Below, piece after piece: positions 46,473 to 55,189 of a stretch of DNA of 64,000 bases (position 1 is the first letter of the stretch; each line of letters starts with the position of its first letter). The stretch lies in contig WLWT01000001.1 in assembly GCA_012103455.1 (NCBI GenBank), positions 2,714,001 through 2,778,000 on the forward strand, given 5' to 3'. Made by a program: the position numbers and the translations under genes. The notes beneath the pieces were generated by a model. The model was not told the origin of the DNA. It saw only the letters and a list, made by a program, of their open reading frames with translations, and searched no databases. This DNA comes from Gammaproteobacteria bacterium (GTDB taxonomy: Bacteria > Pseudomonadota > Gammaproteobacteria > HK1).

Positions 46473-47147
46473 GTGAACGACGAGATCCGCCGCGCACTGG
46501 ACACGCTATTCGCCGCCGATTCCGAACTCTACGCCAACCGCGGCTTTGCCCGGCGGATCGGTTTTGGCAAGCGCCCGGCGCTGGTCAACATCGATTTAGC
46601 CAATGCCTGGACCCGGCCCGGCTATGCGTTCTCCTGCGAGGGCATGGAAACCATTATTCCCGCCGTGCAGGCGCTGTTGACGGTATTTAGAGCCAAGGGA
46701 TTGCCGGTCGTTTATACCACCACGGCTTACGATGTTACCGACGGACCCAACACCGATATGGGGCTTTGGCACTACAAGATCCCGGCGCAAGTGTTGCAAG
46801 CCGGCTCCGATACCGTGGCCATCGACGACCGCATCGCGCCCATGGAAGGTGAACAGCTCATCGTCAAAAAACGCGCCAGCGCGTTTCACGGGACTTATCT
46901 CGCCGGTTTTTTGCGGGCCAACAACGTGGACACCGTCGTGGTCACGGGTGTCACCATGTCCGCCTGCGTGCGCAATACGGTGGAAGACGCCATCGCCGAC
47001 GGTTTCAAACCCATCGTGGTCAGGGAAGCGGTGGATGATCGCATTCAGGGCGCGGTGGCATGGAATCTGTTCGATGTGGACGCCAAGTTCGGCGACGTGG
47101 AGCCTCTGGATACCGTGCTGCAACACCTACAGTGCAATGAGGCGTAA
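46473..47147 (+). CDS. N-carbamoylsarcosine amidase-like cysteine hydrolase
   Basis: 224-residue isochorismatase-fold hydrolase. The catalytic triad fits N-carbamoylsarcosine amidohydrolase in spacing: Asp41 (NIDLANAW), Lys132 (VKKRASAFHGT), Cys165 (GVTMSACVRNT). That enzyme releases sarcosine, CO2 and ammonia. GTG 46473 has GGAGAAG 5 nt upstream. The next two genes encode HyuA- and HyuB-type subunits that would make N-carbamoylsarcosine from N-methylhydantoin, which supports the call. A carbamoyl-amino-acid or other amidase is an alternative. Confidence 0.8.
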   Translation: MNDEIRRALDTLFAADSELYANRGFARRIGFGKRPALVNIDLANAWTRPGYAFSCEGMETIIPAVQALLTVFRAKGLPVVYTTTAYDVTDGPNTDMGLWHYKIPAQVLQAGSDTVAIDDRIAPMEGEQLIVKKRASAFHGTYLAGFLRANNVDTVVVTGVTMSACVRNTVEDAIADGFKPIVVREAVDDRIQGAVAWNLFDVDAKFGDVEPLDTVLQHLQCNEA

Positions 47148-47220
47148 CGCTTGCGCCAGCACTGGCCAGCCCGTCTAATGGGCGATGCGGTCCGTGGCCA
47201 TCGGTTGAAGGGGGTGCGCT

Positions 47221-49302
47221 TTGATTCGTCTGGGGGTAGACGTAGGCGGGACGTTCACCGATCTGGTGTTCATCAATGATGCCAGCGGCGTGCTGCACCT
47301 CAACAAAGTGCCGACGACGCCGGACGATCCGTCCATAGGCACCATCAATGGGGCGTTGGAGCTATGCCGGCAGGCGTCCGTCGCGCCGCGTGATGTGGGG
47401 CAGTTCTTCCACGGTACCACCATCGCCACCAATATTGTGCTGGAGCACAACGGCGCCCGCACCGGTATGCTGACCACGGCAGGTTACCGCGACATCATTC
47501 ATATCGCCCGCCACAAGCGTCCATATAATTTCAGCATTCAACAAGATCTGCCCTGGCAAAAACATCCCCTGGTCAGACGCAGGTACCGGCTGCCGATCAC
47601 CGAGCGCATCCTGGCGCCCGCGGGCGAGATTCAAAAACCGCTGGACGAAGCGCAGGTGCGTGCCGCCGTGCGTAAGCTCAAGGACGCCGAAGTGGAGGCG
47701 GTGGCGGTCTGCTTCATGTTCTCTTTTCTCAACCCCGAACATGAACAGAGGGTGGGCGAGATCATCGCCGCGGAGTGGCCGGAGGTTTATCTGTCGCTGT
47801 CCCACGAGGTGATCCCTCAATACCGCGAATACGAACGCTTTAGCACCACCTGCTTGAATGCGTTCGTGGGTCCGAAGACGGCGCGCTATGTGGACAACCT
47901 CAACCACGGCCTCAAGAACAAGCAATTCAGCGCTGACTTGCATCTGATGCAGACCAATGGTGGCGTGGCCACCGCCGAGGGCGCCGTGCAGCGGCCCGTC
48001 ACTTTGCTCATGTCCGGACCGGTGGCCGGTCTCATCGGTGGGATCTGGGCCAGCCGCCGGTCCGGGTTGAACAATGTCATCACCCTGGATGTTGGCGGTA
48101 CCTCGGCCGACATCGGCGTCGCGCCCAATGGCGAGATGACCATGAAGCACCTGCTGGACTCGAAAGTAGGGGCTTATCAAGCCATGCTGCCCATGGTCGA
48201 TATAGACACCATCGGCGCGGGCGGTGGCTCCATCGCTTATGTGGACCGGGGCGGCGTGTTCAGGGTAGGTCCACGCAGCGCCGGTGCGGTGCCAGGGCCG
48301 TGCTGCTATGACCGGGGCGGTGACTTGCCCACCTCCACCGATTGCAACGCCGTGCTCGGCCGGTTGAATCCGGGCAACTTTCTAGGCGGGCGCATGAGCC
48401 TTCGCATCGACTACGCCGAGCAGGCTATTGCCAAGCATCTCGCCGGCCGGCTCGATATGAGCGTGCCCGAGGCCGCCCTAGGCGCTCTCAAGATCTTGAA
48501 TCACAGCATGATTCAATCCATCGAACTGAACAGCGTGCGCAAGGGTTACGATCCGCGGGAATTCGTCTTGGTGGCTTTTGGTGGCGGTGGCCCCATGCAG
48601 GCTTGCGAAGTAGCCGAGGAGTTGTCCATTCCTATCGTCGTGGTGCCGCCCAACCCCGGTCTAACCTCGGCGCTGGGGCTGCTGGCAACGGATCTGTCCT
48701 ACGACTACAGCCGCACCCAGTTGTCATTGCTCAGCAAACCGGATCTGGCCAAGTTGGCCCGCGAGTTTGCCGAATTGGAGCAACTGGCCAGCGCCCAACT
48801 CGACCGGAATCATATCGACGCAAGGCAGCGCACCTTGCGCCGGGTGGCCGAGTGCCGCTACCTGGGGCAGGGGTACGAGTTGCGGGTGGAGGCGCCTGAA
48901 GGCGAGTTGAATGACGCATGGCTCGCCCGTCTCATCGAAGCCTTCCACGCCGTTCACGATCGCGAGTATGGCCGCCACTACAGCGACAAAGATGTGGAGC
49001 TAGTCAATATCCGCGTGCTCGGCATAGGCGCCATACCGGATCTGCAATTGCGCGGACCGGCCAAGAGCGGGCCGCAACCGGACGCAGCGGCCCGTAGCGA
49101 CGAGCGGGAAGTGATCTTCGATGATGGCAACGGTAAGTCACTCAAACTGCGCACAGGTATTTACGAGCGCGATTTGCTGAAAGCGGGCAACCGCATCACC
49201 GGGCCAGCCATCATCGAGCAGCCCGATACCACCACGCTGATCCTTCCCGAGCGGGTGGCCGAGATCGATGATGCGGGCAATATTCTGATCGATATGTCTT
49301 GA
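47221..49302 (+). CDS. hyuA: Hydantoinase/oxoprolinase subunit A
   Basis: ATP-binding subunit of an ATP-dependent N-methylhydantoinase or 5-oxoprolinase-type enzyme. 693 residues, ASKHA fold: RLGVDVGGTFTDLVFIND at the N-terminus, FFHGTTIATNIVLEHNGAR, TLDVGGTSADIGV, GAGGGSIAYVD, and FGGGGPMQACEVAEEL. The start is TTG 47221 with GAAGGGGG upstream. It lies 73 bp after the amidase and 16 bp before hyuB. Confidence 0.93.
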   Translation: MIRLGVDVGGTFTDLVFINDASGVLHLNKVPTTPDDPSIGTINGALELCRQASVAPRDVGQFFHGTTIATNIVLEHNGARTGMLTTAGYRDIIHIARHKRPYNFSIQQDLPWQKHPLVRRRYRLPITERILAPAGEIQKPLDEAQVRAAVRKLKDAEVEAVAVCFMFSFLNPEHEQRVGEIIAAEWPEVYLSLSHEVIPQYREYERFSTTCLNAFVGPKTARYVDNLNHGLKNKQFSADLHLMQTNGGVATAEGAVQRPVTLLMSGPVAGLIGGIWASRRSGLNNVITLDVGGTSADIGVAPNGEMTMKHLLDSKVGAYQAMLPMVDIDTIGAGGGSIAYVDRGGVFRVGPRSAGAVPGPCCYDRGGDLPTSTDCNAVLGRLNPGNFLGGRMSLRIDYAEQAIAKHLAGRLDMSVPEAALGALKILNHSMIQSIELNSVRKGYDPREFVLVAFGGGGPMQACEVAEELSIPIVVVPPNPGLTSALGLLATDLSYDYSRTQLSLLSKPDLAKLAREFAELEQLASAQLDRNHIDARQRTLRRVAECRYLGQGYELRVEAPEGELNDAWLARLIEAFHAVHDREYGRHYSDKDVELVNIRVLGIGAIPDLQLRGPAKSGPQPDAAARSDEREVIFDDGNGKSLKLRTGIYERDLLKAGNRITGPAIIEQPDTTTLILPERVAEIDDAGNILIDMS

Positions 49303-49318
49303 AGCGAGGGCATAACCG

Positions 49319-51541
49319 ATGTCGATTGCTGTTAAAGACTTAGCTGGCGATTTGACCTCCTGTTACGGCGAAGCCTGGAGCTTCGATGTGGTGTCGCACC
49401 TGTGTTTGGGCGACAGCGTGGAAGTGACCGCCGAAGTACGGGCCAACGGTGCATCGGTACGGCAAACAGGCCATGCCAACGGCCGTGAGCCCAGCCTAGG
49501 AGAGAAACTGACGGCAGCGTCCAACGATGCTTTCGTGCGCTGTGCCGAGCAGTTGTTGGCCCATCATCATGCACCGGGCACCCATGCACCGGCGGGCACC
49601 CAGGCACCAGTCACCCATGCGCCGGGCACCCATACGCCGGGCACCCGAGGGCAGACCGGCCAAACCGACCGGCCCCGCGCCACGCCGCCAGCCGCGGCAA
49701 GGACCTCCACGCCGTCGGTCCCGGTCAAGCCCGCCGCCGCCGTAGTCGAGCCCGTCAGTCAAGCACCGCCGCCCCGCACCGGCACGGCGCCGCGTGGCCG
49801 GGGTGAGGATTTGGATCCGGTGTCCCTTCGCGTCATAGGCGGCGCGTTCAATGCCATCGCCAAGGAAATGGCCCATGTGCTCTACCGCATGTCCTACTCC
49901 AGCATCATCCGCGAATCCGAGGATCTGGGCTGCGGCATCTTCGATCACGAAGGCAACGAGCTGTGTGAGAGCGAAAGTACGCCCATGCATATCGGTTCGC
50001 TGCCCTGGTACATACGCGGCATCAAGCAGCGCCTGGGCGATGACGTCAACGAGGGCGACGTCATCATTCACAATCATCCGTATTACGGCGCCTCCCATAC
50101 CCCGGATCTGGCGGTCCTGGTGCCCGTCTTTCACGATGGCCGCATGGTCGCTTACTCCGGCTGCACCGCCCATCTTCTGGACGTGGGTGGCGCCGCGCCG
50201 GGCATCAACGTGGATGTGGTGGACGTCTTCGCCGAGGCCAAGCTGTTCAACGCCATCAAGCTCTACGATCGCGGTGTACGCAACGATGCTATCTGGCAAA
50301 TGCTGATCGACAACGTGCGCACACCGAACATGGATATCTCCGATATCGAAGCCATGATCGCCGCGGTGGAATTGGGCCGGGATCGCTTCGGACAGTTGTT
50401 GGACAAGTACGGCCAGCAAACCGTTATGGATACGGCGTATTACTGGATGGACTACTCGGAGCGCATGCTGCGGGCGGAAATCGAGAAGTTGCCGGACGGT
50501 GAATATCACGCGCAAGGGTGGCTGGATGACGACGGCAAGAACCGCGATCAGCCGCTCAAGGTCAACGTCACGGTGCGGGTTAAAGGCAGCGATATCACCA
50601 TCGATCTCACCGGCTCGGCGCCCGAAGTGGAAACCGGCTTCAATGTGCCGTACGAAGGCTCGCTCATCGTCGCCTGCAACTACATCGTGCGCACGCTACT
50701 GCTGGATGAAGCGGTGCTGGAAGAGTTCGTGCCGCAAAACGAAGGTATCTTCAGACCGGTGCAGGTGATAGCGCCCAAGGGCACCATTTTTAATCCGAAC
50801 TTCCCGCGCGCTTGTTTTTCAAGATTCGCCCAGATCCAACGGGTACTCGATTGCACCATTCAAGCCTTGGCACCGGTGATCCCGGAGCGGGCCACCGGCG
50901 GCAACTCTGCCTCTTTGTACTTTATTTCTTACTCCGGTTTCGTGCCGGAGAAACAGCAATACTGGATGTACTTGGAGGTAGACGAGGGCAGCTACGGTGG
51001 CCGCTACGGCAAGGATGGCATGGACAGCGTGGACAACCTCATGGCCAATACCCGCAACAACCCGGTGGAAGAGTTGGATATGCATTATCCACTCAGAAAC
51101 GAGCGTTACGAACTGCGCGATGATCCACCGGCGCCGGGGCAATGGCGCGGCGGCATAGGCATCGTGCGCGAGAACCGGTTCTTGACCGATGGCTTCCTCT
51201 CCTGCGAGGCGGATCGGCACTTAGAGGCGCCGGTCGGCGTTTTCGGTGGGCACCAGGGATTGACCGGCAGGTTGACCAAGAATCCCGGCACCCCGCAAGA
51301 GGAGGATTGGCCGTCCAAGATCACCGGCTACAAGATGAAAGCCAATGATATGTTGCGCATCGAAGGGCCATCGGGCGGTGGTTACGGTGATCCCAAAAAG
51401 CGCGATCCGCAGAGGGTGCTGAGCGATTATCTGGATGATTTCATTGATCTGGACATGGCCCGCGATATCTACGGCGTCGTCATCAACGGGCAAACGGAGC
51501 GGGTGGACGAGGAGGGCACTAGAAGGCTGCGGGGTGGATGA
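49319..51541 (+). CDS. hyuB: Hydantoinase subunit B with an unusual N-terminal extension
   Basis: Catalytic partner of HyuA. Residues about 165-735 are a complete HyuB: DLDPVSLRVIGGAFNAIAKE, MSYSSIIRESEDLGCGIFD, NHPYYGASHTPDLAVLVPVF, ATGGNSASLYFISYSG and EGPSGGGYGDPKKRDPQRV. Before it come about 80 residues of an alpha/beta domain (WSFDVVSHLCLGDSVEVTAE, then AASNDAFVRCAEQLL) and an 80-residue Pro/Thr/Gly/His linker with five tandem repeats coded at 49571-49648. The usual HyuB starts near residue 165, so this protein is a fusion. GAGG lies upstream of ATG 49319. Confidence 0.92.
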   Translation: MSIAVKDLAGDLTSCYGEAWSFDVVSHLCLGDSVEVTAEVRANGASVRQTGHANGREPSLGEKLTAASNDAFVRCAEQLLAHHHAPGTHAPAGTQAPVTHAPGTHTPGTRGQTGQTDRPRATPPAAARTSTPSVPVKPAAAVVEPVSQAPPPRTGTAPRGRGEDLDPVSLRVIGGAFNAIAKEMAHVLYRMSYSSIIRESEDLGCGIFDHEGNELCESESTPMHIGSLPWYIRGIKQRLGDDVNEGDVIIHNHPYYGASHTPDLAVLVPVFHDGRMVAYSGCTAHLLDVGGAAPGINVDVVDVFAEAKLFNAIKLYDRGVRNDAIWQMLIDNVRTPNMDISDIEAMIAAVELGRDRFGQLLDKYGQQTVMDTAYYWMDYSERMLRAEIEKLPDGEYHAQGWLDDDGKNRDQPLKVNVTVRVKGSDITIDLTGSAPEVETGFNVPYEGSLIVACNYIVRTLLLDEAVLEEFVPQNEGIFRPVQVIAPKGTIFNPNFPRACFSRFAQIQRVLDCTIQALAPVIPERATGGNSASLYFISYSGFVPEKQQYWMYLEVDEGSYGGRYGKDGMDSVDNLMANTRNNPVEELDMHYPLRNERYELRDDPPAPGQWRGGIGIVRENRFLTDGFLSCEADRHLEAPVGVFGGHQGLTGRLTKNPGTPQEEDWPSKITGYKMKANDMLRIEGPSGGGYGDPKKRDPQRVLSDYLDDFIDLDMARDIYGVVINGQTERVDEEGTRRLRGG
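49571..49648 (+). repeat. Five tandem 15- to 18-bp units in the hyuB linker
   Basis: Units GCACCGGGCACCCAT, GCACCGGCGGGCACCCAG, GCACCAGTCACCCAT, GCGCCGGGCACCCAT and ACGCCGGGCACCCGA lie end to end and keep the frame. They encode variants of A-P-G-T-H, in the linker between the N-terminal domain and the HyuB core. Confidence 0.88.
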
Positions 51542-51607
51542 GCGGCGCCGCGCCGGGGCTTTACTCCGAGCTTGGGCTGAGACCTTAGGCGCAAACATTC
51601 GTATCCT

Positions 51608-51997
51608 ATGGACGCTAACGCTCATCAATTCCTAGTCCTGATGTTGACCCTCGCCGGCCTGGCGGTGGCGGCGGGGTTGATCGTCGCCTTGGCGACCTTC
51701 ATCCGCCGGGCCAAGGTGGCGGCATTGAGCGATGAACCACGTCCGGCCGGCAGCCGTTGGTTCGAACTGTTATTGGCCGTGGTGCTGCTCGCTGCCCTGG
51801 TGGTCCTGTTGGTGGCGGCGGGGGTGAGTTTTTTCCCTGACGCGGGTGGACCCAGCACGGATTGGCGCTCCGATCCCAAGGAATCGGTGTTCATCAACTT
51901 GATGCTGGTCGTCATCGTTGTTCTGCTCGCTTGGATCATCATTCTCGGCAGCGACCCGGGCATGGAGCGTCAAGACCGCCTCCGAACACGCCCGTGA
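51608..51997 (+). CDS. Small membrane protein A of a three-gene set
   Basis: Not recognised. 129 residues with three hydrophobic helices: about 8-32 (LVLMLTLAGLAVAAGLIVAL), 51-76 (WFELLLAVVLLAALVVLLVA) and 95-113 (INLMLVVIVVLLAWIIIL). An Asp/Pro-rich loop (FFPDAGGPSTDWRSDPKES) lies between helices 2 and 3. It is 66 bp downstream of hyuB with no visible terminator, so it may be in the hydantoinase operon. Confidence 0.7.
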   Translation: MDANAHQFLVLMLTLAGLAVAAGLIVALATFIRRAKVAALSDEPRPAGSRWFELLLAVVLLAALVVLLVAAGVSFFPDAGGPSTDWRSDPKESVFINLMLVVIVVLLAWIIILGSDPGMERQDRLRTRP

Positions 51998-52016
51998 GTG
52001 GTTGCACTGCGATCTG

Positions 52017-52433
52017 ATGGTGCTGCTGCTAGTGCTCGGCTTTCTCAACGTGCGCGCCGTGGCGGCGCCGGAGGAATACGGGGCACTGTTTTGGGATGTG
52101 CTCAACTTGGCCTTGTTCGTCTTGGCCTTCTGGCTGGTGGATCGCAAAGTCACCCGTTACCGCTTCTTGTTGAGTTATGCTTATTTCATCCTCCTGCCAC
52201 TGCTGCTTATCATCTGGCGGGCGGTACAGGGCGTTGCGGCGCCGCCGGAGTTGACATGGTGGAACACTGAGTGGCCGTTTTTGCTGCTGGCGATTATTTT
52301 CTTCATCTTCGAGATCATCGCGCTGATCGTGACCGACAAGCCGGACCAACAAGCCGGCAGAATCACCAAGGACGCGATCTTCGCCGCGCTCTACGGCATA
52401 GCGTTATTGGTTGCTATCCCGGCCACGGAATAG
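52017..52433 (+). CDS. Small membrane protein B of a three-gene set
   Basis: Not recognised. About 138 residues with four to five hydrophobic helices (for example LMVLLLVLGFLNVRAV-like start, FWDVLNLALFVLAFWLVDRK, FLLSYAYFILLPLLLIIWRA, PFLLLAIIFFIFEIIALIVT). The frame overlaps the end of gene A. ATG 52017 lacks a clear ribosome site; TTG 52002, right behind GTGAGTGG and 4 bp after the stop of gene A, is an alternative. Translation is likely coupled to gene A. Confidence 0.65.
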   Translation: MVLLLVLGFLNVRAVAAPEEYGALFWDVLNLALFVLAFWLVDRKVTRYRFLLSYAYFILLPLLLIIWRAVQGVAAPPELTWWNTEWPFLLLAIIFFIFEIIALIVTDKPDQQAGRITKDAIFAALYGIALLVAIPATE

Positions 52434-52484
52434 ACCGCCCAGACGAGTGAAGCGCGCACAAGAGAACCAGAGGTACACAAGGCG

Positions 52485-52964
52485 ATGACAGGCTGGCAGT
52501 GGTTTTGGACACTCATAGGGTTCATCGTCTACATCATTGCCCTCATCTTTCTCTATTTCTTCAAACCCTTCGAAGATCTGTTCGTGCTGGTGTTAAACGG
52601 CATCAGCTACCAGAACATCATTTTCTGGGTGGCTTTGTTTGTGGGGGTGATCGGCTTTTGCACCTATCACTGGCGTGCGTACCGCATTCACATCATCGGC
52701 GAGCATAATGTGGAAGCGATGGTGATGAGTTCCCTGCGCGGCTCCGCCCTGACCGCCATCATCTTGTGTGGCGGGGCCATGTTGCAGTCGGTGCAAATCC
52801 TCTGCGCTCATATGTTGGCGGTGGGGTTTAGCTTCGAGGACGGGTTTGGGCGACATCTGGGCGCGGTGCTCGCTATGGTTGTGCTGACTGCTGTGTTTTG
52901 TGTGGTTTATTGGTTGTTGAAAGTGCTGCGGCGTTCGCATGCGGCTATGGGTCATGGGGTTTGA
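52485..52964 (+). CDS. Small membrane protein C of a three-gene set
   Basis: Not recognised. 159 residues with four helices (FWTLIGFIVYIIALIFLYFF, FWVALFVGVIGFCTYHW, LTAIILCGGAMLQSVQIL, AVLAMVVLTAVFCVVYWLL). The loop between helices 2 and 3 (RAYRIHIIGEHNVEAMVMSS) is soluble and conserved-looking. It follows gene B by 51 bp. The three proteins together could form a membrane complex; nothing in the sequence shows a substrate. Confidence 0.68.
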   Translation: MTGWQWFWTLIGFIVYIIALIFLYFFKPFEDLFVLVLNGISYQNIIFWVALFVGVIGFCTYHWRAYRIHIIGEHNVEAMVMSSLRGSALTAIILCGGAMLQSVQILCAHMLAVGFSFEDGFGRHLGAVLAMVVLTAVFCVVYWLLKVLRRSHAAMGHGV

Positions 52965-53265
52965 AGCTGGCGGATGACAGCGCCCTGTACTGTTCATCAA
53001 TCATGTTCCCATGAGGTATTGAGTTCATACCGAAATTGTGCCATCCAGTTACAACTCGTCAGATCAGCCGGCTCTGCAACACCAATTGCAACATCTGGTG
53101 TGGTGCGCTCATCGCTACCCGCGACTGCTGTTTCCCCGGCGAGAGGGTGCATTGGGCACTAGGGCGCTGGACTGCGGCGGCGTGCAAGAGCGAATGCACA
53201 ACTGCGGTTTTCTCCACGGCAATATCAAGCGGTTGCAGCGGCTCGTGCAATGGGAACTGCGTATA
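52965..53265. other. 300-bp stretch, no recognised gene; possibly a truncated coding region
   Basis: A 79-codon plus-strand frame from 53038 ends at the edge of the inserted repeat element (GNIKRLQRLVQWELRIG). It may be the N-terminal part of a gene cut by the element. There is no ribosome site and I recognise no family. Confidence 0.4.
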
Positions 53266-53401
53266 GGGCAGCGCTAAAAATAGTCATTTTTTCGTGCAAG
53301 GAAGCACCGCGCGCACAACCGCAGTGTATAGGTCAGACCTGAGGATTCGAGCACAGCGCTGACGCCGCAATCGCGGAAAAAGTGCATTTTTAGCGGTGCC
53401 C
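53266..53401 (-). repeat. Dispersed MITE-like element, copy 7
   Basis: 136-bp copy, GGGCAGCGCTAAAAATAG at the left and ATTTTTAGCGGTGCCC at the right. It lacks about 5 bp found in other copies (TTCGTGCAAGG instead of TTCGTGAGTGCAAGG). Flanks TATA and AAGA do not match, so one side has probably rearranged. Confidence 0.88.
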
Positions 53402-53509
53402 AAGATTGGAAACAAGGAAATACACGTTTATAAAAAATTCAAAATGTTGTATAAATAGTCAGCGAAGCGTCTGTTTTGTCCCATTGTTGCATCACGTTAA
53501 CCAAATATA

Positions 53510-53608
53510 GAGCACCTCTAAAAATTACGATTTTGACATTTTGCTAGAGCGTAAGGGACTGATTTTATTGATCATCAGATTTCAGAATGTGGATTATTAG
53601 AGGTGCCC
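53510..53608. repeat. Second MITE-like element (99 bp) with the same ends but another core
   Basis: GAGCACCTCTAAAAATTACG at the left and GATTATTAGAGGTGCCC at the right form inverted ends like those of the longer element. The core (GACATTTTGCTAGAGCG, TTGATCATCAGATTTC) is unrelated. TATA flanks it on both sides (53506-53509, 53609-53612). Between the two elements, 53402-53509 is AT-rich without genes. Confidence 0.82.
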
Positions 53609-53629
53609 TATATCCCAAAGGAATATTCC

Positions 53630-54753
53630 ATGAAAATTTCAAAAAAAACTTTCAACCTGATATTGATAAGTATTTTTCTCACTGTCTGTTCCAGGGCCAA
53701 CTCGGCATCAAATTGCCAGATTGTCTACGACGCTGGCAGTAGCGGCACACGCCTGTATATCTACGAACAACAGGGCGATAGCTGGGTGGAACACCGCGGC
53801 CCGAAAGTTTCCGCCCTGGCTGACCCGGTACGGGAAATTCGCGGCAAAACCTGGGCCGACGCCGATGCGGTGGTAGCCGAAGTGGTAGGCGCATTGGATG
53901 AGGTGAAACCGGATTTTGACTGGTCAACCCAATGCCAGCTGGATGCTGCACAGGTGCTGGCGACGGCAGGCATGCGTATCGCTGAGCAGGAAGATCGCGA
54001 CAAAAGCGAGAGCAACTCTGGGGCAAACTCGAAAGGGCCCTGCGGCAAAAGCTGGGAAACGAGGCAACCATCAATACCCAGACCCTGACCGGGTTTGAAG
54101 AAGGGTTATACGCCTGGTTGGCAGTGCGGGAAAATTTCCGCAACGACTCAAACTTCGGCATTGTAGAAATGGGGGGTGCTTCCACCCAGATCACCTTCCC
54201 CTGCGCAGATTGTGAAGATACCCAGCAAATCTTAGTGCGTGGAGAATCACTGCCCATGTACAGCTATTCTTTTCTGGGCTTGGGTCAGGACGAAGCACCT
54301 AAAACCCTGGGTCTTGCGCCCACCTGTGAATATGGTGTCGGTCTTCATGACCGGGATTGGACTCCCGCGACCTGCGCCAAGGACATACATTTTGAGTACC
54401 CCGAGGGTTTTATTGATCCCTATAACTATGGGCCGCAGGGCCGTGGCACCTATAACGACGTACCCAATGAACAGGCGAAAGTCGAAAACTGGACATTGAC
54501 CGGCGCCTTCAACTACATGGCGCCGGACGATGTGGACAATTGCTGTATGGATGAAAATCAATGTTATCAACCGGAGACTTCCTGCTTCCGCGCTGTCTAC
54601 CTGCCCAAATATCTCAACGCTCTGGAAATCGTCTCTTCACAAACTGTAAGTGCAAGCTGGACTTACGGTGCGGCGGTTTGCGCGGCAACCAATTGTCTGC
54701 AAGACCGCTCGGGTCGGCATTGCCGCTGGACCGATAAGGGTTGCCTGGAATAA
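53630..54753 (+). pseudogene. GDA1/CD39-type apyrase (NTPDase) with a frameshift
   Basis: Secreted nucleoside tri- and diphosphatase of a mostly eukaryotic family; Legionella has one. The signal peptide is FNLILISIFLTVCSRANSA. Apyrase conserved region 1 is DAGSSGTRLYIY, a later one ATAGMRI, and region 4 GIVEMGGASTQITF. After a frameshift at about 54014 (one base missing near GAGAGCAACTC) the +1 frame continues LWGKLERALRQKLGNEATIN up to the second open frame, which runs to 54753 with several Cys. Ribosome site AAAGGA upstream of ATG 53630. One lost base could be a sequencing error; otherwise the gene is intact. Lower GC than the flanks suggests transfer. Confidence 0.83.
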
Positions 54754-54857
54754 TCTGAAGCTTTCATTCCTAAAGCAATAGGGAAAGCCGGTATCCAGCT
54801 TTCCCTGTGTGCAATTCTGGCGACAGACCGTTAGGATTTTCGTGATGGCAGCTCTTC

Positions 54858-54947
54858 ATGCGCGAGGTGCTCGCCTACTTCGATAACACCCGGGAGCTGA
54901 CGAGCGACGACGTGGCGGCCGCGCTCGAAGCGTTCTCGTGCGCCTGA
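54858..54947 (+). CDS. Very short frame, probably the end of a lost gene
   Basis: 29 codons, FMREVLAYFDNTRELTSDDV then AAALEAFSCA, in a GC-rich codon style unlike the apyrase next to it. It could be the C-terminal tail of a foreign gene; no family is recognised. Confidence 0.25.
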   Translation: MREVLAYFDNTRELTSDDVAAALEAFSCA

Positions 54948-54968
54948 CCACCGGAGGAACCCGGGGCC

Positions 54969-55139
54969 ATGCCCAACAACTACAAGATCCTCGTCTGCGT
55001 GCTCGCCATCGCGGTGTGCGTCGCGGTCTTCTGGTTCGACACGGCCTCCGGCATCGCGCGCTGGGTGACTCTTGCCCTCGGGCCCATGATGGCCAGCGCC
55101 ATCTGGGTCTTGCCAACCTCCAGCGCCGGCAGTGTCTAG
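54969..55139 (+). CDS. Small membrane protein, 56 residues
   Basis: Starts at ATG 54969 with GGAGG about 11 nt upstream. One strong helix (YKILVCVLAIAVCVAVFWF) and a second hydrophobic part (WVTLALGPMMASAIWVL). High third-position GC supports coding. Function unknown. It sits between the apyrase and the IS91 fragment. Confidence 0.4.
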   Translation: MPNNYKILVCVLAIAVCVAVFWFDTASGIARWVTLALGPMMASAIWVLPTSSAGSV

Positions 55140-55189
55140 TCGAACTCGCGCCTACATCCGCACCGGCCAGCGCCCATCATCGAAAGTGC

